Source: Virgibacillus chiguensis
GTDB lineage: Bacteria > Bacillota > Bacilli > Bacillales > Amphibacillaceae
Direction: 5' to 3'
Length of the DNA: 64,000 nt
NCBI RefSeq assembly: GCF_900129865.1
Contig: NZ_FQXD01000007.1
Location: 108,639-172,638, forward strand
Numbering within the stretch: position 1 is the stretch's first letter; the number at the start of each line of letters is the position of its first letter. Shown here piece by piece: positions 55,807 to 64,000 of the stretch. The notes under the pieces are model-generated. The model did not search any database and was not told where the DNA came from. It saw only the letters and a list, made by a program, of their open reading frames with translations. The position numbers were made by a program, and so were the translations under genes.

Positions 55807-57282
55807 GTAATCCAATACGGATTGCATCCCATTTACAGTAGATGTATGTATATCATGCATCAACAAAATAGAACCATCTGTTGTATGACTTTTAACTTCA
55901 TTTAGAATTGCCACTGGATCAAGCGACTCCCAATCTCGTGTATCAACAGTCCAAAGAATGGATGGTAAACCTACAATTTGTTCTATATTTCCATTTGTCG
56001 CTCCATACGGTGGACGAAATAAAGTAGAATTTTTCCCCGCAGCATTACGGATAGCTTCATTGGCCTTATCTATTTCTTGTCTTATTCCTGCTACACCTAA
56101 TTTTGTTAAATCTTTATGGCTCCAAGTATGGTTACCTAATTCATGCCCTTCATCCTTCATTCTTTTAACGACGGTTGCATTTGCAGCTACTTTATTTCCC
56201 AGCATAAAAAATGTTGCTTTCGCGTTATACTGTTTTAGTAGATCAAGCACCTTTGGAGTATTTTGCGGATGTGGACCATCATCAAATGTAAGAGCAACTC
56301 GCTTCTGATTCGAAGAGTGACGCTTTTCTTCATTGACTGAGGAAGAATTTGAATTTTTTTCTTCCTGCTTTATAGCCGAATTCGCTTGCTTATCCTCTGT
56401 GTCTTCTTTATCCTCCGTGCTTTTATTATTCTCTGTACTATCATTATCCCCGGTATTTGCTTTGTTCTCAGTACGTTTATTATTCTCTGTATTATTACTA
56501 TCCTCAGTGCTTTCATCTCTAATCATATCTTTCCACTCATCTGTTAGTACATCTTGCATTTTCGATAAAGGGATAGTGATTTCCGCTTCTTTATCTATCA
56601 CTTTATTATTATCAAACTGAAAAACGATCGATTCATCTGCAAGATACATATTGGAAAAATTGTTGTCCTTATCATAGACCCACTCGGATAATTTTTTTCT
56701 AGAAAAGTGTTCTCTATATGTATCAGATTGTTCAAATGCATGCTTCAGCAATTGAAAAAGAGTATCTCGGTTCTGTTCTGTATCTTGTAGGATATCAGTT
56801 TGATCTATGTAATTACTATTCTTGCTATCTACTATAATGATGTCAGATAAGTCTTGACATTGTTTTTCATGTAAGCAACTCTTTTCATGCATTGCAACAG
56901 AATAAATGTGATCTGAAAACTTTTGCATGTCTGAACGGATAGCGAGTGTCGCCTCTTGACTCTTTAATTGTTGTTTATTTTTTTCTACATCGTGTAAAAA
57001 GTCTTCTTTAGCTATTTTTACAAATTCTTTCATTTTTTGGTTTAATTTCTTACTCTGAAACTGCGGATAATCAATCTCCATGCTATATACTTTGTCATGT
57101 GCTTTTTCAGTAACAACCTGAACTTCTGGATAATTAGGATGCGCTTTTTTTTCACTACTCGCCGTAGTATGGGTAGCAGCAACATCCTTATCTATAGATT
57201 TAAACAATGAGCTAACTGTTAATCCAATGGCAATCAATCCGATAACTATCAGTATTCCGTATGTCAATTTAGTGGGCTTCAT
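55753..57282 (-). CDS. pdaC: Membrane-anchored polysaccharide deacetylase, PdaC type
   Basis: About 509 residues. One N-terminal membrane anchor (about 8-27) is followed by a PdaC-like DUF4163/DUF3298 region (about 50-250), a Ser/Thr/Asn/Glu-rich linker of repeated TENN/TED units (about 255-320), and a NodB deacetylase domain. The latter has VALTFDDGPHPQNTP (Asp pair), GNHTWSHKDL (metal His residues), LFRPPYGATN, WTVDTRDWE and ILLMHDIH. It removes acetyl groups from cell-wall N-acetylmuramic acid or glucosamine, lowering lysozyme sensitivity. I chose ATG at 57282, 8 nt after AAAGGAG. Confidence 0.87.
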   Translation of the reverse strand: MKPTKLTYGILIVIGLIAIGLTVSSLFKSIDKDVAATHTTASSEKKAHPNYPEVQVVTEKAHDKVYSMEIDYPQFQSKKLNQKMKEFVKIAKEDFLHDVEKNKQQLKSQEATLAIRSDMQKFSDHIYSVAMHEKSCLHEKQCQDLSDIIIVDSKNSNYIDQTDILQDTEQNRDTLFQLLKHAFEQSDTYREHFSRKKLSEWVYDKDNNFSNMYLADESIVFQFDNNKVIDKEAEITIPLSKMQDVLTDEWKDMIRDESTEDSNNTENNKRTENKANTGDNDSTENNKSTEDKEDTEDKQANSAIKQEEKNSNSSSVNEEKRHSSNQKRVALTFDDGPHPQNTPKVLDLLKQYNAKATFFMLGNKVAANATVVKRMKDEGHELGNHTWSHKDLTKLGVAGIRQEIDKANEAIRNAAGKNSTLFRPPYGATNGNIEQIVGLPSILWTVDTRDWESLDPVAILNEVKSHTTDGSILLMHDIHTSTVNGMQSVLDYLVGEGYELVTVSEIRKN

Positions 57283-57593
57283 CACTAATACTCCTTTTGC
57301 TTATTGTGTATCCGTGTGATATATAGGCATAGTTCGAGCTATTTCTCCTGGGTAGGACATTTATATGAAAACAAACTTTCATTCCCTTATAAACCAAGGT
57401 TGAGATGACTGCACATCTACCAATCGTTTATAAGCATCGCTCTTCCATAAAAGATAACCTCTTATTATTTCTACAATAAGATATAAACCTCTTTTTTTTC
57501 TATAAATATTCATTTCTACTAAAATATATGGAATTATATAGTTATTTTACACGATAAGCGGGGCATAGGTCATCTTATATCATTACATTTCAC

Positions 57594-57614
57594 TGTAAAG
57601 CGAATTTTCAATCA
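57594..57614. repeat. 21-bp sequence also found at 46564-46584
   Basis: Second exact copy of the string TGTAAAGCGAATTTTC-AATCA, here followed by a run of Gs. It lies in the gene-free stretch 57283-57836, which also contains the operator-like palindrome at 57744. Confidence 0.7.
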
Positions 57615-57743
57615 AAGGGGGGGCGATAGAATATTATTAGCCAAGGGGAACGATCTTTTACTACCTATTAAACTCGCAAAAATCATTCTCCTATTTGATT
57701 TGCAAAATTTAAAATTACATTTCTTCAAGGTAACGGAATTTGG

Positions 57744-57776
57744 TATAGTGAAGTATAATACTTATACTTCACTATA
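57744..57776. promoter_or_regulatory. Perfect 33-bp palindrome, operator candidate for the MazG-like gene
   Basis: TATAGTGAAGTATAA (57744-57758) and TTATACTTCACTATA (57762-57776) are exact inverted repeats separated by TAC. It contains -10-like TATAAT and ends about 60 nt upstream of the start codon at 57837, as expected for a repressor site overlapping a promoter. Confidence 0.65.
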
Positions 57777-57836
57777 TTATAGAACCAAACGATGTCTACT
57801 ATGGTCTATATAAATAATTATAAAGGAAGGGACAAC

Positions 57837-58175
57837 ATGAATGATATAGGAAAATTAATCCAAAAATTGAACACCTTTCGCGATGAGCGAGATTGGAGAC
57901 AATTTCACAACCCGAAAGATTTGGCTATCTCTTTGTCGTTAGAAGCAGCTGAATTACTGGAAGATTTTCAATGGAAAACAAGTGAACAAGCAATTGAGGA
58001 GAACCTAGAAAACATAAAAGAAGAACTCGCTGATGTCATGATTTATGCACTGATGCTTAGCCATGATCTTGATTTAGACGTTAAAGAAATGATACTGGAA
58101 AAAATGCAGAAAAATGCGCAGAAATACCCTGTAGAAAAGAGCAGAGGCAGGAAATTAAAGTACGATAATTTGTAG
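57837..58175 (+). CDS. MazG-like all-alpha NTP pyrophosphohydrolase
   Basis: 112 residues. The pattern ISLSLEAAELLEDFQW (EAAE) and ENIKEELADVMIYALML (EELAD) gives the E-x2-E and E-x2-D metal-binding set of MazG/RS21-C6-type enzymes, which hydrolyse dCTP, modified dNTPs or canonical NTPs to the monophosphate and pyrophosphate. The C-terminal KYPVEKSRGRKLKYDNL is typical of the dCTPase-like subgroup. ATG at 57837 has AAAGGAAGGG. It may clean the nucleotide pool; tight regulation is suggested by the palindrome upstream. Confidence 0.88.
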   Translation: MNDIGKLIQKLNTFRDERDWRQFHNPKDLAISLSLEAAELLEDFQWKTSEQAIEENLENIKEELADVMIYALMLSHDLDLDVKEMILEKMQKNAQKYPVEKSRGRKLKYDNL

Positions 58176-58205
58176 GTAACATGAGCGGTGAATAGCTTTT
58201 CATTT

Positions 58206-58264
58206 AAGTGCAACGAACTCTCCCTCTCCGCATATAAGGCGGGAAGGGAGAGTTCGTTGCACTT
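58206..58264. terminator. Very long hairpin (20-bp stem) after the MazG-like gene
   Basis: Arms 58206-58225 and 58245-58264 are perfectly complementary, with a 19-nt loop containing CTCCGC/GCGGG. No long T-run follows; probably a strong bidirectional terminator. The rest of 58176-58513 shows no gene; a small ATTACT stem lies at 58469-58490. Confidence 0.7.
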
Positions 58265-58513
58265 CTATAACCGTAAAGAAAAAGCAAATCCATACTCTCC
58301 TAATACAAAAAAGAGCTGAGTGACTCATAATGCCTCATCCCAGATCTTTTTGTAAGTTGAATTATGATAAACACTTATTAATTTTGTATATTTTACAGTT
58401 GTAATTTACAGAGCATTAGGCTACACAAAACGTTACAATATCGAATAAAAAGGATGTACTTTGAAAAGAGTAATGCAAATTACTGCACTTCCATCTTTAA
58501 AAATTATCAAATT

Positions 58514-59857
58514 TTATATTGTAATATCTACATAAGATGGGTTTTCTTCTAATAAATATGTCCGCATAGAATCTCTTGGCAAAATATGTTCAACAAAGCG
58601 GTTCCAACCCGCAATATAGTTACTTTTATTCCAGGAGTTATGATATTCATGATATCGCGACAACTTACTCGTTTCCGTATTTTTTGTGTGATTTATATAC
58701 CCCTGCAAAATGGCAGACATGTCCTTCTGAAAAGATCCGTTCACATCTACAGCATCTAAGTTACCAACGAGGGAAGCCATGATGTCTTGAACAAGTTGGT
58801 CATTCCAATCCATACGATATGCTTCCTCATTCCTTACAAACGGATCATTTCGCATACGCTTGATATAATCTGCCGCTTTTTCATTTTGCTTGTCTACAAA
58901 TTCCTGAAATACCATATTGAGTTTCGATTGGAGCCCGTCCCGCATTTCATAGTTGTCTTTGATGAGGGCATATTTCATAGCTTGAAACCCAAGCTCAACA
59001 CCAAATTCCTCTTCCGATTTATGCTTGTTTCCACCTAATGGACGAGACCTATAATCAACATACTGCATTTCTTTCACCAATGTCCCAATAGCCATTAACT
59101 CATCCATATTATATCCGCTTTCCTTTGTTGATGTATTATTCAAAAGTTTCTTTTTATAAGAAGACTGCAATTGCTGAGCCATATACGTATTATCTGCTAC
59201 CAACCACTCATCCGGAGTCCCTTTTATACCAGCAAAATCTTCATTTTCTTGTATAAACGTAGTATATTGCTCTTTGCGCTGTTGAAATAAATCTTTAATA
59301 CTAGCACTGATCATTTCAGCTTCCTCATTCACACCATGCTCACTCAAAAAGCTACCCGTCATACGTGAAAATTGTTTCGCATAACTATCCACATGATTAT
59401 TTATAATAGAATCCAGTTTTTTAAAATATTCTTCCCGTTCAGACCCAGTAAAACTCTGTGTTATTCGAGACTGGCTATAAGCATATTGGGAAGCAATATG
59501 ATCCATATCTTTAGCTAATCGATCCAATGTAGCATAACTAGGAGTTCGATTGGTTAGATCCATCTGTAAACGATCCCAATTTATATCCACAGTGTTTAAA
59601 TCGTCTTCGGTTAATGCTAAAACATCTTCTCGATTACGCTGTATTCTATCTCCTGTTATCTTGCCGTCACTTGTTCGAGATAGGTTCACTAAAATGGGGG
59701 ACATCAACCTTCGTAATGCATGCTCCTTCGCTTCGTCTGTCGTAGTTTTATATGCTTCCAATTTGCTTATACCAAAGGGGTTCGTATTAAATGGTTTCTT
59801 CTGTTCAGCCACTATACTGTTGTTGCTGTATACATGTAAAAAATGATTGATTTGCAT
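58514..59857 (-). CDS. Hypothetical helical protein, about 447 aa
   Basis: Soluble, charge-rich and apparently mostly alpha-helical, with no signal peptide, membrane segment or motif I recognise. It starts MQINHFLHVYSNNSIVAEQ, then NTNPFGISKLEAYKTTTDE, a stretch like a flagellar or secreted-effector N terminus. The ATG at 59857 has AAAAGGTGG. A 105-nt gap separates it from the upstream secreted-protein gene on the same strand, so the two may form a unit. Long, intact and with good start signals, it is a real gene; I assign no function. Confidence 0.75.
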   Translation of the reverse strand: MQINHFLHVYSNNSIVAEQKKPFNTNPFGISKLEAYKTTTDEAKEHALRRLMSPILVNLSRTSDGKITGDRIQRNREDVLALTEDDLNTVDINWDRLQMDLTNRTPSYATLDRLAKDMDHIASQYAYSQSRITQSFTGSEREEYFKKLDSIINNHVDSYAKQFSRMTGSFLSEHGVNEEAEMISASIKDLFQQRKEQYTTFIQENEDFAGIKGTPDEWLVADNTYMAQQLQSSYKKKLLNNTSTKESGYNMDELMAIGTLVKEMQYVDYRSRPLGGNKHKSEEEFGVELGFQAMKYALIKDNYEMRDGLQSKLNMVFQEFVDKQNEKAADYIKRMRNDPFVRNEEAYRMDWNDQLVQDIMASLVGNLDAVDVNGSFQKDMSAILQGYINHTKNTETSKLSRYHEYHNSWNKSNYIAGWNRFVEHILPRDSMRTYLLEENPSYVDITI

Positions 59858-59962
59858 GGACCTTTCCACCTTTTTAGTGAATTAGCAATTCTAAATATAC
59901 ATGAACGTCACCATATTTATTGTTAAAACTCCTTGCCCTTTACTTCATTAAATGGTTATGTT

Positions 59963-61027
59963 TTAATTCAAAAATTCTATCGTAGGAATAGACTCAACAC
60001 CACTTGCATAATAAAAATTTAGAACACTGAAAAAATCGATAGAACGTCCCTTGTTTACATCGAAAACGATTATATGATCCCCCCAATTAATGAAATCATC
60101 ATCATCTAACCTTCTAGGAGTTGTTTTTCCAATTGTATCAACAAATGAGTCTTCATATTGTGTTGGCGGGCCTGATCTAAAGGATGAAACATGGTGCATA
60201 AATAAAGTTTCTTTATCTAAATATACTAATATTGCGTTATCAGAGCTAGCATAATCTGATTGGTAACTGACAGGACCTGCAATTGATTTAACTTTTGCAT
60301 CAGAAACGCTATGTGTCCGTTGATTATAATTTCCATCCCAACTAAAATAATATTCACGTTCCCAATCCAAATGTGAATTACTTCCATTAACAGTAAGAAC
60401 ATAATTACCATTTGCATAAACTTCTCTATTTGGATAAAGTAATATTGCTTGCAACAATGAGTTAGAAGTAGAAATTATACTTGCTGCACCTGACGGATTA
60501 GTTGCATTCATCTTAATTGTATAATTATTCCCCATTGTTTCAGTAGAATAGACTCTTAGCGCCCAATCACCAGCTATTAATTGACTATTAGCTACTATAT
60601 TTCCCGGCGAACCGCTTATAGGAGTAGGGTATGCTGTTTCTGTTTCCCAATCAACTTTATAGAGTTCCACAACGTAATCTGGATTATCCGTCTCTATTTC
60701 AAAAAGTATACTTCTATCATCAGAAACATTAAAAAACCAAAAGTCATCTGGGTCCGTTTCCACTAAAGAATCATTAAAGAACATTCGATCCCCCGAAACA
60801 TTATAATTAGAATTAATAGACGCAGGTTTCTTTACAGGAACTCCCTTTGTTTTATCCAATACTGGCACTTCATCACTAAACTCCACATGTTGATTGCTCA
60901 AGTGTTGTTTTACATTAAAAGCTTTAAAATCCACTTCTGCTCCATAAGTCGTTAATGAGAAAGAAAATAAACCCAACATTAAAGTAATTATAAAAACAAT
61001 GATGGAGGACTTTTGTTTTATACTCAA
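59963..61027 (-). CDS. Secreted hypothetical protein with PPC-like beta-sandwich, 354 aa
   Basis: Signal peptide: KQK then a hydrophobic core (about 9-25) and a probable cut after TTYGA (about 30). Residues about 75-175 (RMFFNDSLVETDPDDFWFFNV, then ILFEIETDNPDYVVELYKVD, GDWALRVYSTE) look like the pre-peptidase C-terminal beta-sandwich used by secreted bacterial proteins, without an attached enzyme. The remainder is beta-rich and unrecognised. The only suitable start is TTG at 61027 and no ribosome site precedes it, which is odd in this well-signalled genome. It precedes the 447-aa unknown on the same strand. Confidence 0.7.
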   Translation of the reverse strand: MSIKQKSSIIVFIITLMLGLFSFSLTTYGAEVDFKAFNVKQHLSNQHVEFSDEVPVLDKTKGVPVKKPASINSNYNVSGDRMFFNDSLVETDPDDFWFFNVSDDRSILFEIETDNPDYVVELYKVDWETETAYPTPISGSPGNIVANSQLIAGDWALRVYSTETMGNNYTIKMNATNPSGAASIISTSNSLLQAILLYPNREVYANGNYVLTVNGSNSHLDWEREYYFSWDGNYNQRTHSVSDAKVKSIAGPVSYQSDYASSDNAILVYLDKETLFMHHVSSFRSGPPTQYEDSFVDTIGKTTPRRLDDDDFINWGDHIIVFDVNKGRSIDFFSVLNFYYASGVESIPTIEFLN

Positions 61028-61550
61028 ATAATTTATTATTGTTTATATCGGTATAATTTATTCAAAATTAAATATTTTATTTAACTTTTTAAATATTGAA
61101 ATTCATTTACAAATCTTCACACTATTTTTCCTATATTTAAATAATATCTCTTTGCTAAATTGAACTGCCGCCTTTCAAAGGTTGCTTTGTTCCTAATTGA
61201 TTAGGAGCTAAATTTTCCCATGTGAAATCATTTCCATTTGAAGTGATAGACGAGTTTTGCAACAGGGAAGGAACGTTTTGTGTGAGGGTGAGACAAATCC
61301 ACACGGAGGATGCGGATTTTCCTGCGAGTGAGCGAATTTCTTACGAAGGTGAGCAATTTTCATTTTTAAATTTGAGGGATTGTAGCGTTGACGGAACTCT
61401 TTTATAATATTTTCTACCTAATTATATATGTTATATCCAGTTTTAGGTGTTATCATTTCATAAAATATTCCTATATAACCAAATATAGTGTATTATTTTT
61501 ACTATCAAACTGTACGCTTTGAATAATCGAAACGGAAAGGTGTGTGAAAT

Positions 61551-61925
61551 ATGAAAAAGAGAAAAATATTTATGTTACTATTTGCAATAAGTATCAGCTT
61601 AAATGTATATCTAGTAGGAAAATCATTCGTAATGAAAAAATTAATTGAACCTACTGATGAGGAAGAAATTATGCTAAGTGAAATGGTTCAAAAAACAGTA
61701 GAAAGTGAAGATTATAAACATTTGGCAAAGAAAGAAGATATTATAGCTATTCAAGCAGGTGTAGATAAATTTAAAGGCGGTTCATTTCCCTATACTCTAG
61801 AAGTAAGCGTCAAAACAGACAAACAGGCATATCTATTCTATTGTACGGATGATAAATGTACCAAGGTCGATAACGGCGGATGGACTTATTCTATCTATCA
61901 AGATGAAAATCCGAGACTACCTTAA
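61551..61925 (+). CDS. Hypothetical membrane-anchored or secreted protein, 124 aa
   Basis: N-terminal KKRK is followed by a hydrophobic segment (about 6-24) and then an acidic, probably extracellular part with two Cys in YCTDDKCTKV that may pair. ATG at 61551 has GGAAAGG. No lipobox. Family not recognised; it resembles small secreted Bacillus proteins of unknown function. The preceding 61028-61550 is A+T-rich with no convincing gene. Confidence 0.65.
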   Translation: MKKRKIFMLLFAISISLNVYLVGKSFVMKKLIEPTDEEEIMLSEMVQKTVESEDYKHLAKKEDIIAIQAGVDKFKGGSFPYTLEVSVKTDKQAYLFYCTDDKCTKVDNGGWTYSIYQDENPRLP

Positions 61926-61970
61926 ACAAAAAATAATATAGAAAAGCGTTTCTCACATGGGAGGGATCAC

Positions 61971-62558
61971 ATGTTTTCGCAATATAGTACATTTTTCCTG
62001 CAAAAAACAACGCTATATAAACTACAACGAAAAATCTATACAATAAGCGCAAACAACCAATTAATTGGCAAAATAGAAGAAACTCCGGCTTCCCATAAGA
62101 AAATAACGAATCAACTAGTAAAACTGTTCGCTTACCAATTCATAAGTTTTGATTTACAGGTTTTAGATAGTAACGGTCATATTTTAGGCTGGATTGTAAA
62201 AAAAGACAAAGGAATAACGACCGATTTTCACCTTCTTTCCAATGAAGGAGAGCTTTTAGCAACGGTTCAACCAAAGTTAAAACTATCTACCGCAACGATG
62301 ACGGTTATTGACAAAGAAAATAAACAGCTCATACAAGCAAAAGGTGATTTTGGTGCCATTCATTACACTGTAGAAGCATGTAAAAACAACACTACGATCG
62401 CTTCTATTCAGAAACGGTCGCTTGTATACGATTCCATTCAAGATAGTATCCATCAACATGATGGTTATTATCTAACAATGGAAAAGACGGATGCCCTCAC
62501 CAAGCTTGCCTTGTTAGCAATTGGCATCATGATAGATGTGTATATCTATGATGTATAA
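61971..62558 (+). CDS. Tubby C-terminal-like (LURP-one-related) protein
   Basis: 195 residues of alternating beta strands (KLQRKIYTISANNQLIGKIEE, QVLDSNGHILGWIVKKDKG, KLKLSTATMTVIDKENKQL), closing with a hydrophobic helix LALLAIGIMIDVYIYDV that is the buried central helix of the tubby-like barrel. The family binds lipids or has a scaffold role in eukaryotes; the bacterial role is unknown. ATG at 61971 has GGGAGGG 9 nt upstream. A distant relative, frameshifted, is at 2414-2918. Confidence 0.65.
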   Translation: MFSQYSTFFLQKTTLYKLQRKIYTISANNQLIGKIEETPASHKKITNQLVKLFAYQFISFDLQVLDSNGHILGWIVKKDKGITTDFHLLSNEGELLATVQPKLKLSTATMTVIDKENKQLIQAKGDFGAIHYTVEACKNNTTIASIQKRSLVYDSIQDSIHQHDGYYLTMEKTDALTKLALLAIGIMIDVYIYDV

Positions 62559-62829
62559 TACTTCTTTTTAAATCTCTATCGATGAGGATAAAAATACGTA
62601 GAAAAAGCTTACGCGTAGGGGTATCATGAGAAAAAACAAAAACGTAGCGTCGTTCATAACCTACATATAATGCGAATACTATTAAACTTTATTTTTAAGC
62701 TATTTCGTCATATTGAGCAAAGACCTACTGAAATCCTCTTTTATTTTAGTACAATTTTTTCTAGTGTTGTCTGTCAGCCTACCATTTAAAATGAAATACT
62801 CTGAAATATTGGCATCTCTATTTATTTAA

Positions 62830-62860
62830 ATGACGTCACCTTCATAGGTACGTCCTTTTT
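62830..62860 (+). terminator. Hairpin with T-run upstream of cas6; resembles the CRISPR repeat stem
   Basis: GACGTCACCT, TCAT loop and AGGTACGTC (62830-62852) followed by CTTTTTTATTTT is a good plus-strand terminator shape. Its core CACCTTCATAGGTACGT matches the worn terminal CRISPR repeat (CACCTTGATAGGTGCGT) at 15 of 17 positions. The rest of 62559-62951 shows no gene. Confidence 0.6.
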
Positions 62861-62951
62861 TATTTTCTAATATGTAAAACTACAACAGTTACAATTATGA
62901 TATAGTGGAAAGTAATGGATATATTTACTTAGATATAAAAGGAAGATGAAG

Positions 62952-63860
62952 ATGTTTTCACATATTAAATGGGTAACATTACGTGCTACGTTCATGGCGC
63001 AACGCGATGGACAACTCCCTCCTTATTTAGGATCAACAGTCCGAGGGTTGCTTGGTCATAGTTTACGAAAAATGGTTTGCCCTACCCCTAAAGTCAAATG
63101 CTTCACATGTGAACTGGCAGCTACGTGTGATTACGCAAATTATTTCGTCTCACCTAAAAACGCCGCAGGTTCAGTAAACCCGTTTGTATTACATGTACTA
63201 ACGAAAGGTAAAACAACATGGCAAAAGGGAGATATTTGTGAATTTGATATTACTTTGTTAGGCAATACAGCACGTAGCGGTGTAACGTTAATTACACAAG
63301 CTATTCAACAAATTGAAAACTTAGGTTGGGGTGCAGCACGTATTCCGTTTCAATTAATTAAAATTGCGGATACAACAACAAATCGAATTATATGGTGTGA
63401 AAATCACCTATGGTTGAAAAATGTCCAACTGCATGACTTACATTGCGAGGAAAAATCCACTTCATTTGTATTTTTACATTTTCCTGCTCCGCTTCGCTTA
63501 CAAAAGAGTAAGAAATTACTTACTGCGCCGTCTTTTGAAGATATCATTCGAGCGATAACACGAAGAGTGAGCTTGATTTCACACGCCTATGCTGGTTACA
63601 AATTAGATTGGGATAACGAAGCAATGTTAAGCGAAGCTAGAAAAGTAAGCGTTATAAATAGTGATTGGGAACAAACAACGTTTAAACGCTATTCCATGAA
63701 TCAAAAAAATAATACGCTAGAAATCGATACGATAACCGGTTGGGCCTGTTATGAAGGGGATATCACACCATTTACCCCTATTTTAGAAGCAGGAAGGTTG
63801 CTTCATATCGGCAGAAATCCAACACATGGATTTGGATACTATACCATTAATTATTTATGA
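62952..63860 (+). CDS. cas6: CRISPR precursor-RNA endoribonuclease Cas6 (RAMP)
   Basis: About 302 residues. The N-terminal ferredoxin-like half contains a Cys cluster (CPTPKVKCFTCELAATC, about 37-53) like that seen in Cas6 proteins linked to type III and some type I systems. The C-terminal half ends with HIGRNPTHGFGYYTINYL, the Gly-rich RAMP loop of the Cas6_C family (PF10040). It would cut pre-crRNA at the base of the repeat stem. I chose ATG at 62952 with AAAGGAAG 6 nt upstream; an ATG 6 nt earlier lies against that site. The next gene follows 11 nt later, so it heads a cas operon. Confidence 0.88.
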   Translation: MFSHIKWVTLRATFMAQRDGQLPPYLGSTVRGLLGHSLRKMVCPTPKVKCFTCELAATCDYANYFVSPKNAAGSVNPFVLHVLTKGKTTWQKGDICEFDITLLGNTARSGVTLITQAIQQIENLGWGAARIPFQLIKIADTTTNRIIWCENHLWLKNVQLHDLHCEEKSTSFVFLHFPAPLRLQKSKKLLTAPSFEDIIRAITRRVSLISHAYAGYKLDWDNEAMLSEARKVSVINSDWEQTTFKRYSMNQKNNTLEIDTITGWACYEGDITPFTPILEAGRLLHIGRNPTHGFGYYTINYL

Positions 63861-63871
63861 GGTGAGTGAAA

Positions 63872-64000
63872 ATGAATGAAGAAGTTATTACAAAGCTAGC
63901 GAAAAATTATTGTAACCTAGAGCAAACCTTAATAGAGGAATTAAACATTGACAGGCAAAGTAATGTGTCAAGCGCGGAAGAAATTTGGCAACCCGTATTC
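63872..64000 (+). CDS. Unidentified cas-operon gene, 5' part
   Basis: ATG at 63872 follows a GAGGTGAG site inside the end of the cas6 gene. The visible 43 residues read MNEEVITKLAKNYCNLEQT, then a helical stretch to EEIWQPVF, and run off the window. Too short to identify. Because of its 11-nt spacing to cas6 it is very probably the second gene of the CRISPR locus. Confidence 0.7.
   Translation, partial: MNEEVITKLAKNYCNLEQTLIEELNIDRQSNVSSAEEIWQPVF

Noticed and set aside
61222-61407. Open frame of 61 codons with ribosome-like bases upstream
   Set aside because: Composition and the GTGAGCGAATTTC-type repeats within it look like a worn repeat related in style to the 42-bp array rather than a coding sequence; no family resemblance and no good start site.

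Overview
The window looks like a chromosomal segment of a low-GC, endospore-forming, salt-adapted Bacillaceae member; Virgibacillus/Oceanobacillus-type is my inference. The evidence is A+T-rich DNA with strong AAGGAGG ribosome sites, frequent TTG/GTG starts, a CotF-type spore coat protein, the Bacillus gene pairs YdbS/YdbT and YcgF/YcgG, and a complete OpuC compatible-solute transporter. I see no rRNA, tRNA, insertion sequence or prophage.

Layout. 1-170: tail of a CRISPR array with 32-bp type I-C-like repeats. 0.4-3 kb: YdbS-YdbT membrane PH-domain pair and a frameshifted tubby-like gene. 3-11 kb: housekeeping and transport genes (FocA/NirC, HAD phosphatase, D-2-hydroxyacid dehydrogenase, SLAP-domain protein, LysE exporter, YcgG, APC permease with an arginine-deiminase-fold hydrolase, CotF). 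11.1-11.9 kb: GC-rich tandem array of 18 units of 41-42 bp. 12-15 kb: MFS exporter and 6-phospho-alpha-glucosidase. 15-22.6 kb: two L-serine dehydratase gene pairs on opposite strands around a YheO/DauR-type regulator, with a serine permease. 22.7-28 kb: a lactose/cellobiose-family PTS operon bracketed by inverted copies of a ~190-bp dispersed repeat. 28-32.5 kb: GbsR-type regulator divergent from opuCABCD. 32.5-38 kb: MFS transporter, a gene-poor stretch with small genes and a pseudogene, and a chemoreceptor.

38-46.5 kb: a self-contained arginine deiminase island on the minus strand (arcR, argS, arcA, arcB, arcD, arcC, argR), with a TGTGA-N6-TCACA site in front of arcA. It would import arginine, release ornithine and ammonia and make ATP through carbamate kinase. 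46.5-53 kb: XRE repressor with paired operators, a two-component system divergent from a two-gene ABC transporter, and an FAH-family enzyme. 53-58 kb: class I fructose-bisphosphate aldolase, PdaC-type deacetylase, MazG-like pyrophosphatase. 58-62.6 kb: poorly known proteins, one secreted, and a second tubby-like protein. 62.9-64 kb: a Cas6 endoribonuclease gene starts a cas operon that runs off the window.

The most notable unexplained structures are (1) a ~90-bp intergenic element in about ten copies, all in one orientation, often 40-65 bp upstream of minus-strand genes; (2) the 42-bp tandem array; (3) the larger ~190-bp repeat in three copies; (4) a stand-alone RarA/MgsA C-terminal-domain protein inside the PTS operon; and (5) a CRISPR-repeat-like hairpin just upstream of cas6.
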